Shown piece by piece: positions 39,593 to 47,234 of a stretch of 64,000 nt of DNA. The notes beneath the pieces are model-generated. The model ran no database searches, was not told where the DNA came from, and worked only from the letters and a program-made list of their open reading frames with translations. The stretch is from Streptococcus sanguinis SK49. GTDB taxonomy: Bacteria; Bacillota; Bacilli; Lactobacillales; Streptococcaceae. The stretch is from assembly GCF_000212815.1 (NCBI RefSeq), contig NZ_GL890985.1:1194866-1258865 (forward strand), read 5' to 3'. Position 1 is the stretch's first letter. Each line of letters starts with the position of its first letter. A program made the position numbers and the translations under genes.

Positions 39593-40236
39593 TTAGCCTC
39601 AGGATTTTGATGTGTGATATTCAAGCCCCAAGGAATTAAATTTTCTTTTTTCTGTTTGATACGTTGGATATTGTCCTTGTGCCGGAGGATAATAATCAAA
39701 GCCAGCGCAATGATAATCAGAGTAAAGAAGAGGTCATAGCTAGGCAGTATAAAGCCAACTAGAGGAAAGAGCAGCGCCGACAGGATAGCGATGACTGCTG
39801 AGAGCACACTTGCCAAAGAAATCATACTTCCCAGATAGAGGATGCTGGCAAAGATGACAATCAGATAAACAAAGAAGGCAGGTGAGAAGCCCAGAACAAC
39901 CCCTGCACTGGTTGCCACAGCTTTGCCCCCATTAAAGCCAGCAAAGATAGGAAAGGTATGGCCAATCACAGCCAAGAGGCCAAAGACAAGCGGCGAAACT
40001 CCCTCAATATGCAAAAAGAAAGGCAGCAGGGTCGCTGCAGTTCCTTTGAGAAAGTCGATCGCAAAAGTAGCCGTCCCCGCGGTCTTTCCCAAAATGCGGA
40101 AAGTATTGGTCGTTCCGGTATTGCCGCTGCCGTATTCTCGCAGGTTCTTCTTAAAGAAAATTTGCCCAATCCAAAGCCCAGTCGGAATAGAGCCCAGTAA
40201 ATATGCTAGTATTAATCCAATTATCGTGTTCATCAT
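39586..40236 (-). CDS. plsY: Acyl-phosphate:glycerol-3-phosphate acyltransferase
   Basis: A 216-residue integral membrane enzyme that starts phospholipid synthesis from acyl phosphate. Motifs: [32 protein letters not shown] and [13 protein letters not shown]. Two adjacent ATGs (40236, 40233) are possible starts. A TGG-extended TATAAT ends 6 nt before the first, with -35 TTGTAA 16 nt upstream and no ribosome-binding site, suggesting a leaderless message. Confidence 0.95.
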   Translation of the reverse strand: MMNTIIGLILAYLLGSIPTGLWIGQIFFKKNLREYGSGNTGTTNTFRILGKTAGTATFAIDFLKGTAATLLPFFLHIEGVSPLVFGLLAVIGHTFPIFAGFNGGKAVATSAGVVLGFSPAFFVYLIVIFASILYLGSMISLASVLSAVIAILSALLFPLVGFILPSYDLFFTLIIIALALIIILRHKDNIQRIKQKKENLIPWGLNITHQNPEAKK

Positions 40237-40242
40237 GATTTT

Positions 40243-40248
40243 ATTATA
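40243..40248 (-). promoter_or_regulatory. -10 box placing the transcription start on the plsY ATG
   Basis: TATAAT on the minus strand with TGG extension, followed by AAAATC and ATG at 40236. Confidence 0.5.
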
Positions 40249-40426
40249 CCATTATTTCGCTTTCTTACAATAGAAAAGGATAGAATTTATAGCTGGAAAT
40301 GTCTACTCGGATATTGGATTCTTTTTCGTGTGAAATCAGTCCTCATCAGCAGTTTTTTCAAAAAAATCTTTGCAATATTTGCCAAAAACTTGTAAGATAG
40401 AAAAGATGAATCATTAGGAGGTTCTT

Positions 40427-42370
40427 GTGGCAAAAAAGGAAATCAATATTAACAATTATAATGACGATGCCATTCAGGTATTAGAAGGGTTGGATGCAGT
40501 CCGTAAACGTCCAGGGATGTATATCGGCTCAACCGACGGAGCGGGACTCCACCATCTGGTCTGGGAGATTGTGGACAATGCTGTCGATGAAGCCCTGTCA
40601 GGCTTCGGTGACCGGATCGATGTGACAATCAACAAGGACGGCAGTCTGACCGTCGCAGACCACGGACGCGGGATGCCAGTCGGCAAGCACGCTATGGGCA
40701 TTCCCACGGTTGAGGTCATCTTCACCGTTCTCCACGCTGGTGGTAAGTTCGGTCAAGGTGGTTATAAGACCTCAGGTGGTCTCCACGGTGTAGGCTCCTC
40801 TGTTGTCAATGCCCTGTCTAGCTGGCTGGAAGTGGAAATCACACGGGATGGGACTGTTTACAAGCAGCGCTTTGAAAATGGCGGAAAACCAGTCACCACA
40901 CTCAAGAAAATTGGCACGGCACCTAAGTCCAAGTCTGGGACTAAAGTGACCTTCATGCCAGACGATACGATTTTTTCAACGACTGATTTTAAGTATAACA
41001 CTATTGCCGAGCGGCTTAAGGAATCAGCCTTCCTGCTCAAGAATGTCCGCCTGTCACTGACCGATGCGCGGACTGGCGAAGAAGTAGAGTTTCACTATGA
41101 AAACGGGGTTGAAGACTTTGTCAGCTATCTCAATGAAGACAAGGAAACCCTGACTCCTGTCCTCTATTTCGAGGGCGAGGAGAGCGGCTTCCAAGTCCAA
41201 GTGGCTCTCCAGTACAACGACGGCTACGCCGATAATATCCTGTCCTTTGTCAATAACGTCCGCACCAAGGACGGCGGTACCCACGAGACGGGGCTCAAGA
41301 CCGCAATTACCAAGGCCATGAACGACTATGCCAGAAAGACCGGCCTGCTCAAGGAAAAGGACAAGAATCTGGAAGGATCGGACTACCGCGAAGGTTTGGC
41401 TGCTGTCCTGTCCATCCTGGTCCCTGAGTCGCACCTGCAGTTTGAAGGCCAGACCAAGGACAAGCTGGGCAGCCCTTTGGCTCGTCCGGCCGTAGACTCC
41501 ATCGTCTCTGAGAAGCTGACTTTCTTCCTCTTGGAAAATGGTGAGCTGGCTTCTAACCTTATCCGCAAGGCTATCAAGGCCAGAGACGCTAGGGAAGCAG
41601 CCCGCAAGGCGCGTGACGAAAGCCGAAACGGCAAGAAAAATAAAAAAGATAAGGGCTTGCTGTCTGGTAAGCTGACTCCGGCCCAGTCCAAGAACCCAGC
41701 CAAGAACGAACTCTATCTGGTCGAGGGAGACTCTGCCGGTGGCTCTGCCAAGCAAGGCCGTGACCGTAAGTTCCAAGCCATACTGCCCCTGCGCGGTAAA
41801 GTTATCAATACCGCCAAGGCTAAGATGGCCGATATTCTCAAGAACGAAGAAATTAACACCATGATCTACACGATTGGAGCGGGTGTTGGGACAGACTTTA
41901 CCCTTGAGGATGCCAACTATGACAAGATTATCATCATGACCGATGCGGACACTGACGGTGCCCATATCCAGACCTTGCTGCTGACCTTTTTCTATCGCTA
42001 TATGCGCCCGCTGGTCGAGGCTGGCCGCGTCTATATCGCCCTACCGCCTCTCTACAAGATGTCCAAGGGCAAGGGCAAGAGCGAAGTCGTTGAGTATGCC
42101 TGGACCGATGGCGAGCTGGATGACCTGCGCCGCAAGTTTGGCAAGGGTGCCATGCTTCAGCGCTACAAGGGGCTTGGTGAAATGAACGCTGACCAACTCT
42201 GGGAGACGACCATGAATCCCGACACCCGCACCCTCATCCGTGTCACTATCGAAGACCTGGCCCGCGCCGAACGCCGTGTCAATGTCCTCATGGGTGACAA
42301 GGTCGAACCACGCCGCAAGTGGATTGAGGATAATGTCAAGTTTACGCTTGAGGAGAGTGGGGTGTTTTGA
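40427..42370 (+). CDS. parE: DNA topoisomerase IV subunit B
   Basis: A 647-residue GHKL ATPase subunit of topoisomerase IV, which separates replicated chromosomes with ParC. Motifs: VWEIVDNAVDEALSG, DHGRGMPVG, GGLHGVGSSVVNAL, the TOPRIM acidic sites EGDSAGGSAKQGRDR and DADTDGAHI, and QRYKGLGEMN. The start codon is GTG at 40427 after AGGAGG. parC follows only after about 4.7 kb of accessory genes. Confidence 0.97.
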   Translation: MAKKEININNYNDDAIQVLEGLDAVRKRPGMYIGSTDGAGLHHLVWEIVDNAVDEALSGFGDRIDVTINKDGSLTVADHGRGMPVGKHAMGIPTVEVIFTVLHAGGKFGQGGYKTSGGLHGVGSSVVNALSSWLEVEITRDGTVYKQRFENGGKPVTTLKKIGTAPKSKSGTKVTFMPDDTIFSTTDFKYNTIAERLKESAFLLKNVRLSLTDARTGEEVEFHYENGVEDFVSYLNEDKETLTPVLYFEGEESGFQVQVALQYNDGYADNILSFVNNVRTKDGGTHETGLKTAITKAMNDYARKTGLLKEKDKNLEGSDYREGLAAVLSILVPESHLQFEGQTKDKLGSPLARPAVDSIVSEKLTFFLLENGELASNLIRKAIKARDAREAARKARDESRNGKKNKKDKGLLSGKLTPAQSKNPAKNELYLVEGDSAGGSAKQGRDRKFQAILPLRGKVINTAKAKMADILKNEEINTMIYTIGAGVGTDFTLEDANYDKIIIMTDADTDGAHIQTLLLTFFYRYMRPLVEAGRVYIALPPLYKMSKGKGKSEVVEYAWTDGELDDLRRKFGKGAMLQRYKGLGEMNADQLWETTMNPDTRTLIRVTIEDLARAERRVNVLMGDKVEPRRKWIEDNVKFTLEESGVF

Positions 42371-42391
42371 AAATTGAGGAATAAACAATTT

Positions 42392-42856
42392 ATGATAACT
42401 GAATTGAAAAAAATAGCTATGAAATTTAGAAAAGCTGTTGAAAAAGCAATTCAGACAGAAGAGATTATTGATCATACTCTAGTGAAATTTCCTGAAGGAT
42501 GCTGCAGTTTTGTAAGTGAATACCTTCAGAGGTATTTATATGAACATGGAATCGAATCATTATATGTTTCTGGCGAATATGGTTCTGGATGGGAAGGGGA
42601 TTCTCATGCTTGGTTAGTCGCCTACGAAGATATAATTGTTGATATTACAGGAGATCAGTATCAAGATAACGAAGGGGAACTCTTTTATGATATTCCGGTG
42701 TATGTCGGCGAAGAGGATGGGTTTCATAAATTATTTAAATACAATGGCCCACCGATTTCATATCCTGAGCAAGAAATAAATGATTCTCGTAATAGTCGTT
42801 TAAAAGAAAAGAAAAACAAAAATTACAATATAATTTTGAAATACATTCAAAATTAG
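42392..42856 (+). CDS. Predicted cysteine-protease/transglutaminase-like protein
   Basis: A 154-residue cytoplasmic protein. FPEGCCSFVSEYLQRYL (Cys37/Cys38), DSHAWLVAY (His72) and DIIVDITGDQY (Asp84) give the Cys-His-Asp order and spacing of transglutaminase-like or papain-like folds. The ATG at 42392 is preferred over the in-frame TTG at 42374. It follows parE closely and precedes the nuclease-like gene by 29 nt. The catalytic role is inferred from motif order; the substrate is unknown. Confidence 0.5.
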   Translation: MITELKKIAMKFRKAVEKAIQTEEIIDHTLVKFPEGCCSFVSEYLQRYLYEHGIESLYVSGEYGSGWEGDSHAWLVAYEDIIVDITGDQYQDNEGELFYDIPVYVGEEDGFHKLFKYNGPPISYPEQEINDSRNSRLKEKKNKNYNIILKYIQN

Positions 42857-42885
42857 AGTTTTGGACTGTGAAAAGGAGAAATCTT

Positions 42886-43710
42886 ATGAAAGATTCAGAT
42901 GTTCTGACTAGACTTGGATTGAAAGATAAGGGCGAATTGGTCTCTTTGTTAGAAAATAGTGGGTTAAACGAAAGATTGTTTAGACTTGCTTCTGTTAATA
43001 GAGAAACACATTCTATTAAGTTAGAATTTTGTGAATCAGGATGTTACTTTAAAATAGTACAAGGTGATGTAAGGGATATATCGGAAGTTACTGAAGAAAG
43101 TACAAATGTTCATAGAAAGGGCTGGTCTTGTATTTTAGAATCCTCTACGGAGGAAATAAACTTTAAAAAAACCCCTAAACCAATCGGATTCCCTAAATCA
43201 AACTGCAGAGTAGAAATGGATAAAGTAAAAGTCTGGTATTTTCATAAGGGGCATATATTGGGAAGAGGAGTTTCTAAGTATGTATCCAGATGTTGTTATT
43301 TTAGTAATGATTCAGAGGAGAATTTCGGGGGCTTAAATCGAGAGTTAATTGATAACATAAATACAAATTTATTTACGCAATTTGCAAGTGCAAATTACCA
43401 AATAGGCTCTTCAACAAGAAAGAGTCAGGCTTATTTTGAAAGAGAAGTTGAGAATTTTTTTAAGGCTAGCGAAAATGGAGTGATTTTCTATGAAGTAAAG
43501 GCCATTTATAAAAAATCAGAAGATTCAATAGATAAATATCCTATTGGAACGGAAATTTTTTATACAACTTTAGGTAATAATAGCAGAGAAGAATCTATAG
43601 AGCAGCATGTTTTTATCCCCAATTGTGATGTCTATTTTGACTTATCTGGTTTGGGCGTCAGTTATAAACAGTTTTATAAACATGGATATGATGAAATATT
43701 CCAAGAATAA
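42886..43710 (+). CDS. Predicted cytosolic NUC-type (DNA/RNA non-specific) nuclease
   Basis: A 274-residue protein without signal peptide. Residues 1-105 form an unrecognised N-terminal region. From about 115 the order fits the EndA/Spd1 beta-beta-alpha-metal nucleases. It reads FHKGHILGRG (His123 in place of the DRGH histidine), NLFTQFASANYQ (Asn161, the usual metal-binding Asn region), YFEREVENFF and VFIPNCDVYFDL. The Asp-Arg of DRGH is His-Lys here, so activity is uncertain. AAAGGAG precedes the ATG. A cytosolic nuclease of this fold normally needs an inhibitor or is a toxin fragment. Confidence 0.6.
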   Translation: MKDSDVLTRLGLKDKGELVSLLENSGLNERLFRLASVNRETHSIKLEFCESGCYFKIVQGDVRDISEVTEESTNVHRKGWSCILESSTEEINFKKTPKPIGFPKSNCRVEMDKVKVWYFHKGHILGRGVSKYVSRCCYFSNDSEENFGGLNRELIDNINTNLFTQFASANYQIGSSTRKSQAYFEREVENFFKASENGVIFYEVKAIYKKSEDSIDKYPIGTEIFYTTLGNNSREESIEQHVFIPNCDVYFDLSGLGVSYKQFYKHGYDEIFQE

Positions 43711-43713
43711 TAT

Positions 43714-43803
43714 CTCGCCAGAGCTTAAGTGAGACCGTCAGATTTTCTGATGGAGTGTTTTGGAGCAAATTCTGTTTGGTAGAAAATCTGGCGAGTGTTT
43801 TTT
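43714..43803 (+). terminator. Hairpin/terminator after the nuclease-like gene
   Basis: CTCGCCAGA (43714-43722) pairs with TCTGGCGAG (43787-43795), followed by a T-run. A smaller pairing of AGATTTTCT with AGAAAATCT lies within the loop. Confidence 0.6.
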
Positions 43804-43928
43804 GAGTAAAAGACGAACGTTTGTTTTTCTGGTGAGCAGTTTTTAAGCAAAAAACTTTTTCTGAAAATCAGAAAAGGTAAAAAGGGAATTAAAGTTAAAA
43901 TAAATAAAAAATTTAGGAGATTATAAAA

Positions 43929-44672
43929 ATGAAAAAATTTTATGGAATTACTAGTGTAGATGTTCAGACTTTAGAAAACAACGAATTTTTCCAGCTCATG
44001 TCCGAGAGTCGGAGTGAGGTTGCGGCATTTATCAAGGAAAATAAGGTGGATGGCATTTACACGACCAAGCTGGATGAGATGGACAAACTTCTGGAACAGC
44101 TGCAGGGCGGGCTTCATCAGACCAAGTCCAGCAAGCTGGTGGCTAGTTTGGATCAGGCTGACCGCGAGCGCGATGATGCCTTGGGCACGCTCCAATCTTT
44201 AGTTCGGGCCTTTGCAAGGGTCAAGGATGCAGCGACCAAGGAAGCTTATGAGACCCTGTCTCAGCTTCTGAAAAACTACACCGGTCTAGCTGCGACTAGC
44301 TTGGAAAAGGAGACCGAGGGCATCAACCACTTGCTCCAAGAGCTGAAAAAGCCGGCCTACCAGACAGCGCTGGCTAAGCTTCATCTGGAAGCCCATGTCG
44401 ACAGTCTGGCTGCTGCTCAGAAGGTCTTTGAAAAGAACTACAAGGAGCGCCTGACTGAACTCAAGGGCAAGACACCGAGCCAGAATAAGAACGTACGCCT
44501 CAAGCTGCAAGAAATCTATGATTTTCTAGTGGATTTCACTGCAATCATTGCCTACGCTTATCCTGAAAGAACTCACGTGGTCAATCTCCGCGACCACCTC
44601 AACACTATCCGCAGCCGCTACAAAAAACGTAAACCTACTAAGAAGGTGAAAGAAGAAATAGTAACAGCATAA
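43929..44672 (+). CDS. Helical protein of unknown function (DUF6261-like)
   Basis: A 247-residue soluble, almost wholly helical protein with heptad-like stretches (KLDEMDKLLEQLQGG, EGINHLLQELKKPAYQTAL) and a basic tail (KKRKPTKKVKEE). It resembles proteins annotated DUF6261 by recollection. No catalytic motif is seen. TTAGGAG precedes the ATG. Its codon use is GC-richer than the two accessory genes before it. Confidence 0.55.
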   Translation: MKKFYGITSVDVQTLENNEFFQLMSESRSEVAAFIKENKVDGIYTTKLDEMDKLLEQLQGGLHQTKSSKLVASLDQADRERDDALGTLQSLVRAFARVKDAATKEAYETLSQLLKNYTGLAATSLEKETEGINHLLQELKKPAYQTALAKLHLEAHVDSLAAAQKVFEKNYKERLTELKGKTPSQNKNVRLKLQEIYDFLVDFTAIIAYAYPERTHVVNLRDHLNTIRSRYKKRKPTKKVKEEIVTA

Positions 44673-44687
44673 TAAAGGAGTAAAACT

Positions 44688-45038
44688 ATGAAAAAAATCT
44701 ACACACTTACATTACTTGCATTTTCAGCATTTATTTTAACCGCTTGCTCTTCGCAGGAAGCTTGGCTTAATGGTACTTGGAAGAGTGACAAAACTAAACA
44801 AACCTATGTTTTTGAAGAAAAGCAAAGCAAATGGACCATTTTAAATGGTAAGGAAAAACTTGCTGAAAAAGGTGAAGTACAAGATAAAAAAGGCGATCAA
44901 TTCATTATTGTTGATGCTAACGGTAATCGTCATCAGATAAAAAAAGTTGATGAAAATACTATTGAGTATCAGCCTTTTACATCTGATGGCATTTCTGCAA
45001 CCAATGGAGAAAGTTTTAAATTAAAAAAGGAAAAGTAG
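44688..45038 (+). CDS. Small lipoprotein
   Basis: A 116-residue protein with a lipoprotein signal peptide (KKIYTLTLLAFSAFILTAC, lipobox LTAC, lipidated Cys20). The mature part (LNGTWKSDKTKQTYVFEE and VDANGNRHQIKK) looks like a small beta-sheet domain similar in pattern to streptococcal lipoproteins of unknown role. AAAGGAG precedes the ATG. Confidence 0.8.
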   Translation: MKKIYTLTLLAFSAFILTACSSQEAWLNGTWKSDKTKQTYVFEEKQSKWTILNGKEKLAEKGEVQDKKGDQFIIVDANGNRHQIKKVDENTIEYQPFTSDGISATNGESFKLKKEK

Positions 45039-45077
45039 AATTATTCTGTTTGTTTGAGTTTTCAAAGGAGTGATTAG

Positions 45078-45614
45078 ATGACAATGCTTGAAACTGACCG
45101 TCTCATCTTGCGAGACTTGCAGGAATCAGATTTGCCGGCTTTGATTGCTCTGAATCAGGATCCAAAGGTCATGCAGTATTTCCCAAAGCCATATAATCAA
45201 GCGGAGTCCTTGCGGCTTTATCAGGGGATTCAAGATGAAGTTAAGGCTTATGGCTACAGTCTTTGGGCTGTTGAAGAAAAGTCCAGTCAGGAGTTCATCG
45301 GCTTGGTAGGTCTGCACCATTCGGATTTGCGGATTTTTGCTGGAAAAGAAGCTGTAGAAATCGGCTGGCGTCTGCGAAAAGAGTTTTGGAATCGTGGTTA
45401 TGCAACGGAGGCTGCCCAAGCCTGTCTAGACTTTGCTTTTCAGCAAGCTGGCTTATCAGAAGTTTACTCTTTTACATCCTTACTCAATCTCCCTTCGCAA
45501 AAAGTCATGCAAAAGCTAGGTATGGAATTTGTCAAAGAATTTGATAATGAAAAAGTTCCAGCTGACAGTCCGCTTTATAGACATGTCCTCTATAAAATCA
45601 AAAATCTTCACTAA
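45078..45614 (+). CDS. GNAT acetyltransferase, RimJ/RimL type
   Basis: A 178-residue acetyltransferase. TDRLILRDLQESDLPAL at the start and EIGWRLRKEFWNRGYATEAA (acetyl-CoA loop) plus SLLNLPSQKVMQKLGMEF are typical of the RimJ/RimL group, which modifies N-termini or small molecules. The acceptor is unknown. Confidence 0.88.
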   Translation: MTMLETDRLILRDLQESDLPALIALNQDPKVMQYFPKPYNQAESLRLYQGIQDEVKAYGYSLWAVEEKSSQEFIGLVGLHHSDLRIFAGKEAVEIGWRLRKEFWNRGYATEAAQACLDFAFQQAGLSEVYSFTSLLNLPSQKVMQKLGMEFVKEFDNEKVPADSPLYRHVLYKIKNLH

Positions 45615-45630
45615 TAAGGTAGGTATTCCT

Positions 45631-46443
45631 ATGAGAACTGAAACCGAGATGTTTGATGTGATTTTGCAAACCGCAAAAGTGCTACAGGTTGACGCTGTTG
45701 CTATGTCCGGCTCGCGGACAAATCCAAAGGCTCCCAAAGACGAGTTCCAAGACTATGATGTGATCTACGTTGTGGAGGATTTGGATGGTCTGGTGGCTGA
45801 CCTTGCTTGGTTGGAAATGTTTGGCGAGCGCATGATTGAGCAGCATGTCCTACTAGACCATCGCCGCCTCTATCTCATGCTCTTTGAAGATGGTAATCGG
45901 ATAGATTTGACCCTCTGCCCTAAAGAGCACATCAAAGAGTGGGTGGATAGCGAAGCGGATTTCACGGTGCTGGATGACTCGCAGGGGCTGTTTGCTCCTT
46001 ATGCACCGACACCCAAGCGCTATTGGACGGCACCAGCCAGTGTGACTGACTTTGACAAATCCTGCAATGAGTTCTGGTGGGTGTCAGCTTATGTAGTCAA
46101 AGGCATTCATCGGAACCACCTGGTCTATGCGACGGATCATCTGTATGGAATCTGTCAGCAAGAATTGCTCAAGCTTTTAGCTTGGCAAGTGGCAGCAGAT
46201 AAGGGTACGGTCGATGTTGGCAAGAACTACAAGTATCTCTTTCAGCATTTGCCTGCTGAGAAAGAGAAAGAATTTACAGTCTTGCTTGATTTTTCTGACC
46301 AGAAAAAAATCACCAAGTCTCTCTTAGCTACCATGCACTTTTTCCACAAAGAGGCACAAGCTTTCTCTCTCAAAACCGGCTTCCACTATGACAAAGAAAC
46401 CGCAGAGAAGATACTTGAGTATGCTGAGGAGAAGTTGAAATAG
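45631..46443 (+). CDS. ANT(6)-like aminoglycoside 6-adenylyltransferase family protein
   Basis: A 270-residue nucleotidyltransferase. MSGSRTNPKAPKDEFQDYDVIYVVED carries the G-S and D-x-D pattern of the fold and RIDLTLCPKEH the third acidic residue. It matches the AadE/AadK family, usually about 285 residues. Being chromosomal and next to an acetyltransferase it may be an intrinsic member rather than an acquired resistance gene. The ATG at 45631 after AAGGTAGG is chosen; the longer reading overlaps the GNAT gene. Confidence 0.8.
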   Translation: MRTETEMFDVILQTAKVLQVDAVAMSGSRTNPKAPKDEFQDYDVIYVVEDLDGLVADLAWLEMFGERMIEQHVLLDHRRLYLMLFEDGNRIDLTLCPKEHIKEWVDSEADFTVLDDSQGLFAPYAPTPKRYWTAPASVTDFDKSCNEFWWVSAYVVKGIHRNHLVYATDHLYGICQQELLKLLAWQVAADKGTVDVGKNYKYLFQHLPAEKEKEFTVLLDFSDQKKITKSLLATMHFFHKEAQAFSLKTGFHYDKETAEKILEYAEEKLK

Positions 46444-46507
46444 TTTCAGAGACACTTGCAAGATGAACAAAATCTTTGGTTTATAATAGTTATTGAGGTG
46501 AAATAGT

Positions 46508-46999
46508 ATGTTGGATTTTATGTTTGGAATATTTGCTATGTTATTCCCATTTCTTCCGATTGTGTCCATAATCTTATCAATATATATTGCCTTACAAAAT
46601 AATAAACTTGGCAAAAGATTTTATGGTTTATTTTTTCCTGTAATTATCACCATATGTAATATTTGGTTGTTTCCCGTAGATCGGACAGATATGTTTCACG
46701 ATGCTTTAAGGTTCTATTTTTTTCTAATTGATTTTTGTTTACCTATGCTCATTGCTTCCACGCTCTATCACTCAATACGCTTATATTATTTATACAAATC
46801 AATCAAGTGGAGAGTTTTCCCTATAAGTATCTGTTATTTTTTCGGTTTAATTTTTCATTATCTTAATACAATGCATTGGGAGGAGCTATTTCGAGGGCAA
46901 AAGTTTGTATTTGATATCTTGCTGATATCAACTGCTATAATTTCTTATTTACCTTGTCTATATTTGTACATACTTCAAAGAAGAAAGAACAATCCATAG
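46508..46999 (+). CDS. Multi-pass membrane protein of unknown function
   Basis: A 163-residue very hydrophobic protein with about five membrane helices (for example FGIFAMLFPFLPIVSIILS and GLFFPVIITICNIWLFPV) and a basic end. GAGGTGA precedes the ATG. It is AT-rich like the other accessory genes of the parE-parC interval. No family recognised. Confidence 0.7.
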   Translation: MLDFMFGIFAMLFPFLPIVSIILSIYIALQNNKLGKRFYGLFFPVIITICNIWLFPVDRTDMFHDALRFYFFLIDFCLPMLIASTLYHSIRLYYLYKSIKWRVFPISICYFFGLIFHYLNTMHWEELFRGQKFVFDILLISTAIISYLPCLYLYILQRRKNNP

Positions 47000-47135
47000 G
47001 GAATAGTTGCATTTGCTTAATCTAAATAAGTGTTTGTGAATGACTAAAATAATATCTAAAAATATTTTTCTTAAGTTCCAATTTTAATGTAAAAATCTAC
47101 TCTACATTCTTTGAAAGGAGTTGAACACGCCCTAA

Positions 47136-47234
47136 ATGGTGTGTGAATATGATAAATTTTCTTGCGAGCATCGCTCACAGCAAGAATTTCCTATTTTCAC
47201 TTTGCATTTTACGGGTTTTGTATCCTATGAGTAA
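47136..47234 (+). CDS. Possible 32-codon leader ORF overlapping the parC start
   Basis: ATG 47136 opens 32 codons ending in TAT-GAG-TAA, which overlaps the parC start (ATGAGTAAC) by 8 nt. parC lacks a clear ribosome-binding site, so coupling is possible. The leader ORF itself has an AAAGGAG about 15 nt upstream, which is far. It also spans a hairpin, CTTGC-GAGC-atc-GCTC-aca-GCAAG (47160-47183). Confidence 0.25.
   Translation: MVCEYDKFSCEHRSQQEFPIFTLHFTGFVSYE

Noticed and set aside
41054..41965. 303-codon minus-strand frame inside parE
   Set aside because: It is antisense to conserved ParE motifs and has the composition of a codon-bias shadow.
47143..47226. 28-residue N-terminal extension of ParC
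   Set aside because: The residues do not resemble ParC starts and overlap a leader hairpin; the start at 47227 fits the family.
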